A stretch of DNA of 57,704 nt from a virus: positions 1 to 57,704 of IMG/VR virus record IMGVR_UViG_3300042884_001115, one strand, 5' to 3'. This document shows, in pieces, positions 46,729-55,800 of the stretch. A program made the translations under genes and the position numbers. The notes beneath the pieces were generated by a model that searched no databases, was not told the origin of the DNA, and saw only the letters and a program-made list of their open reading frames with translations. How positions within the stretch are numbered: the first letter of the stretch is position 1; each line of letters opens with the position of its first letter.

Positions 46729-49700
46729 TATTCTCCTGTTGCTACGTAAAGTTTATAAAAACGATTGATTGCCGTTTTTCCATTATTTAAACCAAAGTAG
46801 AAGTGGTATGGAGCCCCAACAACAACTGATTGAAGTGCGTTTGGTCCCGTTGGTATTCCTTGTGACGAAACAGGAACAGGTTGTCCTTGAACGACCCCGT
46901 TTGAGTTTGCATCAGGGTTGTTATTTAAGAAGTTTGATATAAAACCAAATCTAGTAGTTGGTGTTATATATTTTTCTTGTGGTGATGTAAAATCTAAATC
47001 TTGATATCTTTTTTTGGTAAATCCTGTTGGGAAAGTGTTTGTATACCAATTATTATCTTCAGATCCAAATATGTTAGGAGTTCCGGCCGAATTTTGTGGT
47101 AAAGATATAGTCCATCTATAATGTGGAACTTCTTGAGATTTAGAATACCCAAATTTTTCTTCAATAAGAGGATTAAAACTATACGTTTCAATTCCTGGTG
47201 ACATTATTTTTCTATATCTTTCTTCATTAGTGTTTGATGAGAAAAATAACCCCATTATTGGTTTTATTTCATCGGAGTTTATCTGTCCTGTAGTTCCGTT
47301 TTGATTATCACCAAAATATATATAAGTATTGTTTGGTATATTCTCTGTAATGAATGGTGAAACTTTCCACTCTGAGTTTATTGATAACATTTGAGACCAG
47401 TCCCCATCAATTCTGTAACCACCTCGGGTGCTATTAAAGAATTGGATAATCCCTTTTCCTTCTGTAGAATTATCTCCAACAGTAATTGGTAACATTCGTT
47501 GTCTTACACCCTCATTTAGAATACGTGACAAAAATCCTAATTGTATAATGTCAGAATTATCTTGATATGAAGTGGCCTTTAGTTCATCGGAATAATACGA
47601 ACCAAAACCGTCAACACCAGAACAACATATTTCATTAATAAAACTATCTCTTGGTCCTAAATCAACCACAGTTGTTGGGAACTGAATTTGTTTTTGATTA
47701 TATCCTAAACCAGGGAATTCTAAAATACTCTGAGGTAAATTTGGGTTAGCGATTGGTGAATTTTTTCCAACAAATTGTTGTGTATTATCATTCCATGGTG
47801 ATGATCTATAATAGAAAGTATTTGATATTTCATTATATAAAATCACATCTTCACAATAATCATAATTTGGTTGTGCAAACCCGTTGAATGTTGTTCTTTT
47901 ATTAAAATTAAACATATATAATGTTCCGTTAATCCAATTGTTTTGGAACACTTGTGCAAAAACACCTCTACAGGCTGCAAAATTCATGGTGAATCTTGTT
48001 TTCCATTCTAAAAATAATCTTGCGTCTCTAAAATATTCAGGAATTAAATATAACTTTCTAAATACAGGTATATTAGTTTCTTGATAATTCAATAAACAAT
48101 AACAACCATTTATCATACGATTAGTTGGAACCGAACATTGACCTTGCGGAACAACACCTACATTCTGACCTGATCCTGAATAACAAGCTAAAGGCACCAT
48201 ACCTTCACAAGTTAAAGTGTTTGTAAGAGCCTGAGTATCAGGGTCTAAGTCAAATGATTCACCATTTATTAAATCACCTCCGGTAGATACAACAGGTTGA
48301 GATTCAACACCAGATTCGGTAAAGAAAGCAAAATTATCATTTTGATGTAGGGCAAATCCTGTTTGTGGTCCTGCACCATTTTGAACATCAGTTGAGGTTG
48401 GTAACCTATCACTTCTCATTACAATTCTACTTGGGTTATTAAAATTAACCCCAGGTAGTCCATATCTATAATATGCTGGTGAATATAACGCCGAAAGGTT
48501 TCCACCATTTGATGCAGCAATAAACGATCCATTTTGGTATCCGTAGTATTGATCTTTTTGACAATCTGCATTACAACCTGACCCGTCATTAGTTTCAGCA
48601 AATCCTGTAAATGTGTTTTTAAACCATCCAAGATAAGTTCCACCCACCATGTAATAATTTTGAGTTAATGGTATTGTTCGTAGACCATTAGTTTGTAAAA
48701 AAGAAGTAGTTGAGTTGTTATTGGTAGGCCACAACGAAGGGACAGGTGTGTATAAAGTTGCGTTGGCCGGTGCCGAAGTATCATCAGTATTCAAATAATA
48801 ATAAGGTAAGTTTGAAGTGAATCCACTATATTGAGATGGATCAATACTAAATGTGTATGAAGGAAAATACAACTGACTAACATTATTGGTTGGCGTGTCG
48901 TGTTGAGCCGGTTTAAGTCCTGTTGATGGTAATGCTTGTATTGGTATGTTTAAATAGTAATTTCCCGTAACAGAAGGTCCTGTTCCGTATGATTTACCAA
49001 ATATTCTTGATAGATCATAATTTATTTCTTGTTTAGGTGAAAACGGATCAACCCCTCTTACAAAAACACAAACTTCAAAATTTTCATAATTATACATTGT
49101 TTTTATAACATCTGTAATTGCCGATGAAGATGGAAAATTCCCCACAGGATTACAAGCTGGTATTGTAAAAGATATGTTGTGTAATAAATAACTACTTGGG
49201 TAAAACCCTGAAGCTCCTTGATTCGCCAAAGATAAAAAGTTGTTTACTGTCATACCAGTGACTAATTGGAAATACTCCATGTCAGTGGTATATTTAAGGA
49301 AAGATTGTTCCACATTTGAATTTCCTGATACGGGTAATTGACTAACTTGTGGTGATACTATTTGTATTGTTGCCGGTAATGATGTTGTTCCGTTAGGATT
49401 ACTTGGATCGGCATAGTTGATAGTAATTGCCGTTTGACCTGTTATCGTAGTTCCTGTGATTGCATTATTATCAAATTGATTGGTTGTTGCTCCCGTTAAA
49501 AGATTTAAACCACCACTTAATTGTGGGTTTTGAAAAGTTAAGAAATTACCAACCCCTAAAGAAAGAGTTGATCCTTGATTCATTAGAACAACAACAACTT
49601 GATCTTCATAAGGTGTAGATCCTCCTAAAGTTGGGTTAACTGTAGTTTTAATTCTATTTACACCTGTTCCACCAGGTGCTGAAGTGCTACTTTTAAAGTA

Positions 49701-52340
49701 TTTGTCTCGTGTGTTAAATTCATTAAGTTTTTGAGAAAAAGTTACAGATGTTGGGTAACCAAAATATCTTTCGTCTTTCCCACTGTTTTGTTTTGCGGTA
49801 AATAAAAATGGTTGAGGAGCCTTTAACAAGTAACTTATCGGTGAAATATATTCATTTGGACTTGTAGAACTAATAGCGTCATAACCCGAAGCGATACGTG
49901 TAAAATCTAATGTCGCTCTAGCAACCACATCAACAGTTACCTCATCGTCTTGAACAAGTGTAACTAAAGATTTACAAGGTGCGAATGGTTCATTGTCATT
50001 CGCATCAACAGTAAAATTAGGATGTTCAATATTATATGATGCAGAATAATTTACAGGTGCTATTAGTGTGTTTGGTGTTGATAGTTGTTGTGATCCTCCT
50101 GAAGTGCTGTTTTGTGCCGCTTCATCAATCTCATTTTGAACTGAGTTGGTGTCGAAGTCATCACTCATGTCTGCATTTTTACAATCACAATCACAACTGG
50201 TACAATCAGGATAAGAAATCATAGGTAAACCAATTCTTGGGAATCCTTTGATTTTAACCGCCGCAAAAATTGCAAAAGCGGTAAATGTTGCCGCTAAAGC
50301 AATCGAAAATGCCGCCTTGGCAATTAACAGAAATTGTTCTAAAAGAAGTCTAACGGCTTTCAATATTGCACCCGTATCGACTACAGGACCTGCCAAACTA
50401 ACACTTATTGCACTCAATTGAGTTTCAATTATGTCTGATGAATTTGAAATAACTTCTTGGGTGCTATAAAACGCATCACGAGTCAAAACTATACCCAATA
50501 TAATTAAAACATATTTTAATATTGGCCAAATAAAAGAAATAAAATGGGCAACAAATAATAAAACTAATATTGGAAACGTTAATATATTAATTAATATGTT
50601 GAAGACAAAAAATATCGGGTCGAAGTTTTTTATAATATCATTTACAGGAAACGTATTAACCGTTGATTTACAACTTCTATTATCAATTTCTTTAATACCC
50701 AAATGTTTTGCCCTACCAATTCCATTTTTATATCGATCCAAAAACATTGCAGTTGTATAAACTTTATTATATTTGAATTCATAAAAGGTGTCTTCACAAT
50801 CTATCGCATCTTGAGTATTAGCATAATCATCCCAATCGGTGCTAAACGCATACGATTTATACACATCAAATAAATCTTGAGGATATGATGTAAATGAAAT
50901 TGATTGAGGTGATGATGGATTAACTGGTGTGGCGATAATCTGAAACTGATCTCCTACATTAAGTTGTATTGATTCAATACTTCCTAAATAAACTTGACCA
51001 TTAATTAATATTTGATACGATTCTACGTTTGTTGTTTGTGGACTCGCGAAACCAACATTCTGTGAAATAACGGCCGTAAAACCTGAAATCTGTCCCGCCG
51101 CTAGTGTATAGTTATATGTTCCTGCATTATTCGGATCGAAAGGGTCTGTATTTGAATTGATCCATCCATATTCTTTAACATTTGGAACTAGAAAGTCTGC
51201 CCTAAGAAAACTTCCTTGTAGTCCTTGTTCGTTTTGCCATTTAAACTTGAATCTGTATTTTCCTTTTGTGGGTATACCTTTTGTCGGATCATTTGATATG
51301 ACTTGTTGGCCGAATTCATTGGTGAACACATAATCCAAATTCATAGGGACATTCAACAAATAAGTCCCGTTATCATCAATAACCTTTCCTCCTTCTTCTA
51401 TTTCATATCTTTCTAATATAGGTAATCCGTTAACATCTGAAAATATAGTTTGTCTAATTGCTTGTATTTCACCAGGTCCTGCAACTAATTCACAAAGATT
51501 TCCTGTATTATTTTTTGGTTTACAACTCACCTTCAATGCATCATCATCTGTTGTTGATATGATTGATCCCATGAATATTGCGGTGGGTTGTATGTTGATA
51601 TTCGCTTGTTTAGTTAAATCAAAATCAACTCTTGTAATACCAACTTGACATAACTCAGCGTCACCCCAAAAAGGACGAACATCAACATCAAATACCAAAT
51701 TTTTAATTTGTGGTAATTCTCTAAGGTTTGTGGATGATTTAAATCTAGCACCATTAACTTGAGTTTCAGTTGCTAAACCTTGTTGTATTAAATCTTGTGG
51801 TGCCAAAGAAAAACAACCAATGTCAGATAAGTCAACATCCATTACGATTGTTTGAGTTCCAACAGGAACACCAAAGATCATAAAGTCACCACTTTCATTT
51901 GTTGTTACAGTAAAACGATAATACTTATCATATACCTCTATATACGAATTATCCATTAGAACATCTCCTTTGTTCGGAAATGAACCTGTTGATGTATGTC
52001 CGTTATAAGATGGTAATTTAGGTAATAAGTTATATCTATACCCTTCTTCGTTAGTATCTGTTATACTCTTATACGGATATAGTTCAGAAATTACAGGGTT
52101 TAATTCGTCCGCTTCTTCCAATGGTATGAAGACGGAAACTTTGGCATTTGGAAGACCAAATCCATTGTTTACAAAAACTCGACCGACTACAACACCGTAG
52201 TCTGCACAAAATCTAGTATAAAGATCGTTGGCCAATATCTTTAAAGATAGTATCTCTAAAGATTCCCAATCTTGTTCTAAATTTACATTTATATATTTGT
52301 CTTGACCGACTTCGGTTCTTATTCTATACGATTTTGGCAT
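46728..52340 (-). CDS. Giant tail/baseplate protein with membrane-like segments and Cys cluster, 1870 aa
   Basis: The N-terminal region (about residues 55-120) resembles a carboxypeptidase-regulatory-type beta sandwich (VVGRVFVNNGFGLPNAKVSV), with a second NESGDFMIFGVPVGTQTIVM segment. Residues about 575-700 contain several strongly hydrophobic segments (FVFNILINILTFPILVLLFV; AAFSIALAATFTAFAIFAAV), followed by a Cys-rich CTSCDCDCKN near 712-721. Membrane-like helices are unusual in a baseplate protein and suggest contact with, or insertion into, a host membrane. The C-terminal two-thirds are beta-rich fibre-like. Position next to gp6 suggests a gp7-like or periplasm-penetrating role. Confidence 0.75.
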   Translation of the reverse strand: MPKSYRIRTEVGQDKYINVNLEQDWESLEILSLKILANDLYTRFCADYGVVVGRVFVNNGFGLPNAKVSVFIPLEEADELNPVISELYPYKSITDTNEEGYRYNLLPKLPSYNGHTSTGSFPNKGDVLMDNSYIEVYDKYYRFTVTTNESGDFMIFGVPVGTQTIVMDVDLSDIGCFSLAPQDLIQQGLATETQVNGARFKSSTNLRELPQIKNLVFDVDVRPFWGDAELCQVGITRVDFDLTKQANINIQPTAIFMGSIISTTDDDALKVSCKPKNNTGNLCELVAGPGEIQAIRQTIFSDVNGLPILERYEIEEGGKVIDDNGTYLLNVPMNLDYVFTNEFGQQVISNDPTKGIPTKGKYRFKFKWQNEQGLQGSFLRADFLVPNVKEYGWINSNTDPFDPNNAGTYNYTLAAGQISGFTAVISQNVGFASPQTTNVESYQILINGQVYLGSIESIQLNVGDQFQIIATPVNPSSPQSISFTSYPQDLFDVYKSYAFSTDWDDYANTQDAIDCEDTFYEFKYNKVYTTAMFLDRYKNGIGRAKHLGIKEIDNRSCKSTVNTFPVNDIIKNFDPIFFVFNILINILTFPILVLLFVAHFISFIWPILKYVLIILGIVLTRDAFYSTQEVISNSSDIIETQLSAISVSLAGPVVDTGAILKAVRLLLEQFLLIAKAAFSIALAATFTAFAIFAAVKIKGFPRIGLPMISYPDCTSCDCDCKNADMSDDFDTNSVQNEIDEAAQNSTSGGSQQLSTPNTLIAPVNYSASYNIEHPNFTVDANDNEPFAPCKSLVTLVQDDEVTVDVVARATLDFTRIASGYDAISSTSPNEYISPISYLLKAPQPFLFTAKQNSGKDERYFGYPTSVTFSQKLNEFNTRDKYFKSSTSAPGGTGVNRIKTTVNPTLGGSTPYEDQVVVVLMNQGSTLSLGVGNFLTFQNPQLSGGLNLLTGATTNQFDNNAITGTTITGQTAITINYADPSNPNGTTSLPATIQIVSPQVSQLPVSGNSNVEQSFLKYTTDMEYFQLVTGMTVNNFLSLANQGASGFYPSSYLLHNISFTIPACNPVGNFPSSSAITDVIKTMYNYENFEVCVFVRGVDPFSPKQEINYDLSRIFGKSYGTGPSVTGNYYLNIPIQALPSTGLKPAQHDTPTNNVSQLYFPSYTFSIDPSQYSGFTSNLPYYYLNTDDTSAPANATLYTPVPSLWPTNNNSTTSFLQTNGLRTIPLTQNYYMVGGTYLGWFKNTFTGFAETNDGSGCNADCQKDQYYGYQNGSFIAASNGGNLSALYSPAYYRYGLPGVNFNNPSRIVMRSDRLPTSTDVQNGAGPQTGFALHQNDNFAFFTESGVESQPVVSTGGDLINGESFDLDPDTQALTNTLTCEGMVPLACYSGSGQNVGVVPQGQCSVPTNRMINGCYCLLNYQETNIPVFRKLYLIPEYFRDARLFLEWKTRFTMNFAACRGVFAQVFQNNWINGTLYMFNFNKRTTFNGFAQPNYDYCEDVILYNEISNTFYYRSSPWNDNTQQFVGKNSPIANPNLPQSILEFPGLGYNQKQIQFPTTVVDLGPRDSFINEICCSGVDGFGSYYSDELKATSYQDNSDIIQLGFLSRILNEGVRQRMLPITVGDNSTEGKGIIQFFNSTRGGYRIDGDWSQMLSINSEWKVSPFITENIPNNTYIYFGDNQNGTTGQINSDEIKPIMGLFFSSNTNEERYRKIMSPGIETYSFNPLIEEKFGYSKSQEVPHYRWTISLPQNSAGTPNIFGSEDNNWYTNTFPTGFTKKRYQDLDFTSPQEKYITPTTRFGFISNFLNNNPDANSNGVVQGQPVPVSSQGIPTGPNALQSVVVGAPYHFYFGLNNGKTAINRFYKLYVATGE

Positions 52341-52356
52341 TAAAAAATCAGTTTTT

Positions 52357-52366
52357 TCATAAATAG
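52357..52366 (-). promoter_or_regulatory. Late-type motif CTATTTATGA
   Basis: Core TATTTAT 16 bases before the ATG of the 1870-aa gene, in the 76-base gap after the gp6-like gene; probable start of the long tail operon. Confidence 0.45.
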
Positions 52367-52416
52367 TTTATTTCCTATTTTGATAAAAATAATTCTATTT
52401 TGAAAAAAATAAATCC

Positions 52417-54258
52417 CTAAGAGAAATTGACTGATTTTAAGTTCAAAACTCTAATATTAATATCTTTGTTTGGATACCTTACTTGGTATATTTGTGTTGG
52501 TGTTGCGAACAAAGTATCTGCCGTTGGTTGGATTTGTCTTGTTGCAGGATCTGAATATGGCATTGATGTTTGTGCTGATGAATATTGACCTCCGACTTGA
52601 TTGAAGAATGAAATGTCAGATATACTAACAATACCATTTTCGGCTTGTATCAATCTTCTAAGTTCAGAGATATTAACATTTTGTCCTAATTGTCTAACTA
52701 AAGGATTAAAGAAGTCTCCAACTATTTGAATTGTTTTAGAAATTATTGCTCCTTGATTTTGACTATTATCTAACACAACATCTACCGTAACTGCCAAGTC
52801 AATAATATCTGCAGATTCAATTGATATGTAATCATTTATCATTCTATAGTTAGATAGATAATTTGCAACATTTTGTTTTAAAGTATTAGACACAACATTT
52901 GTTAATGTTCCTGTCGTATCATAAGACAACATTTTAATTCTAATTTTATTATTTTCTTCAGTGATTGCGACTTTAGCAGGAGCCCCAAACTGAGATGGCA
53001 TTGTTCTAATAATAGAATCGTAATCGTTTACGGTTACCGCTCTTTTTTGTGCCGCGAAGTTAAATGAAACCATGTTTCTAACATCTTCGGTTGTTGGTGG
53101 GTTTGCTCCTCCAATTGCTGCAGTTACGTTATTACATTGTAAACTATTGATTACACTTCGGTTTACACTATCAGATGGTCCATTAACGGCAAATGACACA
53201 GTTCCAACTTGGTTAATTGTGTTAATACCCAAATTACTTGACAAACCACCACCAATTCTATACTGAACAAATAGTGTTGTATTTGGTGGAAGAGCCGCTC
53301 CCATTGCGTAATTGTTAGTATATCTACTAAGATCGAAACCTTTTCCATCAATAGCAAATTGTCTTAATTGTTCATCAGCAGATATATTTCCACCACCAAA
53401 AGTCATTTTACAGAAACCTTCAGGTGTATATTCAGAAATAAACTTGTTTGTTGTTGTGATGTATGTTCCAACCTTAATTCCCGGTTGATCAGATGTTTTA
53501 GTTGGGTCTTCAACAAACACTCTATCTTGAACCAATGCGTCAACCTCAAACCATCTTTCTTGACCTAATATTAAAAAGTCTTGTGGATTAGGTATTGTAG
53601 AATATTGTGTTCCCGGTTTTAATAAAACACTTGTGATTCCTAAAACATTTTTTTCAGGTAAAAATAATTCTAAATATGGTTTAGAATCATTTGGTGTAAT
53701 AACTCTTTTATATACTTTTGTAATACCATTAACAACAACTTCTCTTTTAACGATTGTATAATTCAATAACTTACCACTTGAATCGAAGTTAGGTATTTTA
53801 ACTCTATTTGGTGATCCTTCAGCGTTTATTGGTGATGCGAAATCAATATCATAAACGGTTTCAAATGGTTGTCCACCACCATTAACTTGTGATCCTCTTC
53901 GTAGAATACCACAATATCTTAAATCTTCTCTATCACCAAAAGCAGGAACCGTAATTGAAAAGTCAATCAACGCAACCGATGGTCTTTGTCCGGGAACTTT
54001 AAGACCATATGTTCTAGCAATATTATATACTGAATTTTTTTGTTGTGCAAATTGTAATACGGTTTCTTGAATACTCCTATCAATTTGATAATTTAAATTA
54101 TCTGTTACCGCAGCATTCATATCTAACATTACCGAGAAAATACCCGCATCGTTAAAGTTTTGAACTAAATCAGGATAATAAGTTCTTGTAAAATTAATTA
54201 ACTCGGTTCTAACTCCTTGAAAGTCCCTTACTGTATATGAAATCTTTTTTTCTGCCAT
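52417..54258 (-). CDS. 6: Baseplate J / T4 gp6-like wedge protein, 613 aa
   Basis: Begins MAEKKISYTVRDFQGVRTEL. The conserved early part (FTRTYYPDLVQNFNDAGIFS; MLDMNAAVTDNLNYQIDRSI) is typical of the gp6/baseplate-J family. The C-terminus has VANYLSNYRMINDYISIESA, the small domain following the J core. It forms the inner ring of wedges around the hub. The gp25-like gene precedes it by 6 bases, the same order as in many T4-like tail modules. Confidence 0.85.
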   Translation of the reverse strand: MAEKKISYTVRDFQGVRTELINFTRTYYPDLVQNFNDAGIFSVMLDMNAAVTDNLNYQIDRSIQETVLQFAQQKNSVYNIARTYGLKVPGQRPSVALIDFSITVPAFGDREDLRYCGILRRGSQVNGGGQPFETVYDIDFASPINAEGSPNRVKIPNFDSSGKLLNYTIVKREVVVNGITKVYKRVITPNDSKPYLELFLPEKNVLGITSVLLKPGTQYSTIPNPQDFLILGQERWFEVDALVQDRVFVEDPTKTSDQPGIKVGTYITTTNKFISEYTPEGFCKMTFGGGNISADEQLRQFAIDGKGFDLSRYTNNYAMGAALPPNTTLFVQYRIGGGLSSNLGINTINQVGTVSFAVNGPSDSVNRSVINSLQCNNVTAAIGGANPPTTEDVRNMVSFNFAAQKRAVTVNDYDSIIRTMPSQFGAPAKVAITEENNKIRIKMLSYDTTGTLTNVVSNTLKQNVANYLSNYRMINDYISIESADIIDLAVTVDVVLDNSQNQGAIISKTIQIVGDFFNPLVRQLGQNVNISELRRLIQAENGIVSISDISFFNQVGGQYSSAQTSMPYSDPATRQIQPTADTLFATPTQIYQVRYPNKDINIRVLNLKSVNFS

Positions 54259-54264
54259 ATAATA

Positions 54265-54723
54265 TTAAATATTGATAATAATAAAATCACTCGATTCAAA
54301 AGCCGAATCTGTTATTCTATAATCTATTTTGATTTTTGCTGTGTGTTCTAATGTTCCAATGTTTGTAACACGAAACTCTCTTTCACCATTTTTATTTACC
54401 GTATAACCTTTGTCTTCTAAACCAGCAGAACCTGGTTCAACGGATATGTTAGTGATTTGTAAATTTGGCATGTATGTTCCAACACTACTTTTGATCTCAG
54501 CCTCTATATCAGAAAAAGTTGGTCCGTCTAGTGGTTCAAAAATAAATTCATAAAGTCTTGTTCCAAAATCGGGTAAAAAATATCTTGATCCTTTTCTTGT
54601 TAAAATTAAATGAACTAAGCTTGACCTTATTTCACCCTCAGTTGAATTAGTAACGTCTAAATATCTTCCCGTAAAAGAATCTACAAAAGGAAAAGAAATA
54701 CCATAAGTTATACCATTTGCCAT
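54265..54723 (-). CDS. 25: Baseplate wedge gp25-like (GPW/gp25) protein, 152 aa
   Basis: Small lysozyme-like-fold wedge component. The LILTRKGSRYFLPDFGTRLY segment with EFIFEPLDG (near residues 38-68) is the GPW/gp25 signature (R.G...P.FG..L...L.EP). IKIDYRITDSAFES near the end is also typical. It sits at the inner wedge near the tail tube and sheath start. Late-type motif 5 bases upstream. Confidence 0.9.
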   Translation of the reverse strand: MANGITYGISFPFVDSFTGRYLDVTNSTEGEIRSSLVHLILTRKGSRYFLPDFGTRLYEFIFEPLDGPTFSDIEAEIKSSVGTYMPNLQITNISVEPGSAGLEDKGYTVNKNGEREFRVTNIGTLEHTAKIKIDYRITDSAFESSDFIIINI

Positions 54724-54728
54724 ATCAC

Positions 54729-54739
54729 ATATAAATATA
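54729..54739 (-). promoter_or_regulatory. Late-type motif TATATTTATAT
   Basis: Core TATTTAT 5 bases before the ATG of the gp25-like gene. Confidence 0.45.
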
Positions 54740-54771
54740 AGTTAGGTTTTTTTTAAGTAAAAATCCTGCAA

Positions 54772-54960
54772 TTAAATTAATGCGACAATTTTACCATCAA
54801 TAGTCTTTATATCATTAGATTCGTATTCAAACTCAACAAATTTTTGATTAAGTATGTATTCGTTAATAGATTCGGTTATAGGATAACAACTCAAACATTC
54901 TATAATCGGTGTTGTTGTTGATTTATATTTATAATATCCTATTTCATAACCCCATATCAT
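54772..54960 (-). CDS. Small hypothetical protein, 62 aa
   Basis: Starts at an ATG inside the end of the flavodoxin-like gene: MIWGYEIGYYKYKSTTTPII, then ECLSCYPITESINEYILNQK and an acidic end. A longer same-frame reading exists but would overlap the flavodoxin gene widely. Its aromatic content, CLSC motif and coupled start make it plausible. Function unknown. Confidence 0.45.
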   Translation of the reverse strand: MIWGYEIGYYKYKSTTTPIIECLSCYPITESINEYILNQKFVEFEYESNDIKTIDGKIVALI

Positions 54961-55711
54961 CAATGAATTTTTTGTGGGATTTTTTGTAAGAAGATTTACT
55001 TTCGTCATCATCATCAGTTGTATATTGCCAATTCCAATATAGTTCTTTATTAGGACTAAATCCATAGAATTTGTGGACCTCTTTTTGAATTTCTGTAACA
55101 TTTTCACCATTCCAATTTTGACCAACACAAATAAAACCTGTTTCAATACCTTCAACTATATTTTTTTCACCTAAAGTCCTGTATCTATTTTCAATCCAAG
55201 TTAAACGTTCTATTAGATTTTGATAAAACATATTGGCCTGTCCCCATCTAACCGAACTAAAGAATACCACAGCGTCTGATTCAAATAATTCTTTACTGAC
55301 TTTCCATAATTCATCTGTTTTATTATTTAAACTTGCCCAACACCTATGATGTCCTGAAGGGTTTTTTTTATCATCTTTAAGTAATGATTTTAAAATACCA
55401 CAACTATTTCCTTCTTCCCTTGAAACATTTCCTTCACAAGGAAAAATCTTAAGTTCTGACACATCCATAAAAACTGATTTGTCACCAAGTTCTTCATTCA
55501 AATACATTGCAAGTATCTTTGATTTTGGAACATCTATCTTTTTAGGATCCCAATTAAATCTATTTGAGCAACTCAACAATAAAACTTTGTCTTTTTTTTG
55601 TAGAATGTCTAAAGTTTGTTTTAATTTTTTTGCACCATCTTCTTGGACTAGTTCTTCCAAGAGCATCATTTTTCTAATCTTTTGAATTTCTTCTTGAATA
55701 ATGTTTGACAT
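54944..55711 (-). CDS. Flavodoxin-fold (NADPH-dependent FMN reductase-like) protein, 255 aa
   Basis: The core starts DKVLLLSCSNRFNWDP at about residue 37 (first strand and phosphate loop). VFFSSVRWGQANMFYQNLIE near 150-170 is the FMN-loop region of the FMN-reductase family. Additional Cys (FPCEGNVSREEGNSCGILKS) resemble iron-sulfur flavoprotein relatives but no full cluster motif is clear. An N-terminal extension (MSNIIQEEIQKIRKMMLLEE) ends in L-L-E, a possible protease tag. It lies just after nrdA and may supply electrons to ribonucleotide reductase or serve redox control; the role is inferred. Confidence 0.72.
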   Translation of the reverse strand: MSNIIQEEIQKIRKMMLLEELVQEDGAKKLKQTLDILQKKDKVLLLSCSNRFNWDPKKIDVPKSKILAMYLNEELGDKSVFMDVSELKIFPCEGNVSREEGNSCGILKSLLKDDKKNPSGHHRCWASLNNKTDELWKVSKELFESDAVVFFSSVRWGQANMFYQNLIERLTWIENRYRTLGEKNIVEGIETGFICVGQNWNGENVTEIQKEVHKFYGFSPNKELYWNWQYTTDDDDESKSSYKKSHKKFIDDMGL

Positions 55712-55712
55712 A

Positions 55713-55723
55713 CAAATAAATAG
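55713..55723 (-). promoter_or_regulatory. Late-type motif CTATTTATTTG
   Basis: Core TATTTAT a single base before the ATG at 55711. With such a short gap the transcript would be leaderless, or the motif is not the promoter here. Confidence 0.35.
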
Positions 55724-55750
55724 TTTAGATATGTAAAAAAACTAATAAAT

Positions 55751-55775
55751 AAAAAATCCCGACCTAGCTCGGGAT
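55751..55775 (-). terminator. Rho-independent terminator after nrdA
   Basis: ATCCCGA/TCGGGAT hairpin with a six-base loop, followed on the minus strand by TTTTTATTTATTAG. It isolates nrdA from the flavodoxin-like gene. Confidence 0.85.
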
Positions 55776-55800
55776 AACACATTGGATATTTGTTTTTGTT

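Noticed and set aside
54961-55155. N-terminal extension of the 62-aa gene into the flavodoxin-like gene
   Set aside because: The extended part is Met/Lys-rich frame-shadow sequence opposite a well-supported flavodoxin-fold gene; the ATG at 54960 gives a coupled start.
54944-55711. Class Ib NrdI for the flavodoxin-like protein
   Set aside because: NrdI is about 130-160 aa; this is 255 aa with different Cys-containing loops and the partner NrdA has a class Ia-type CxxC tail.
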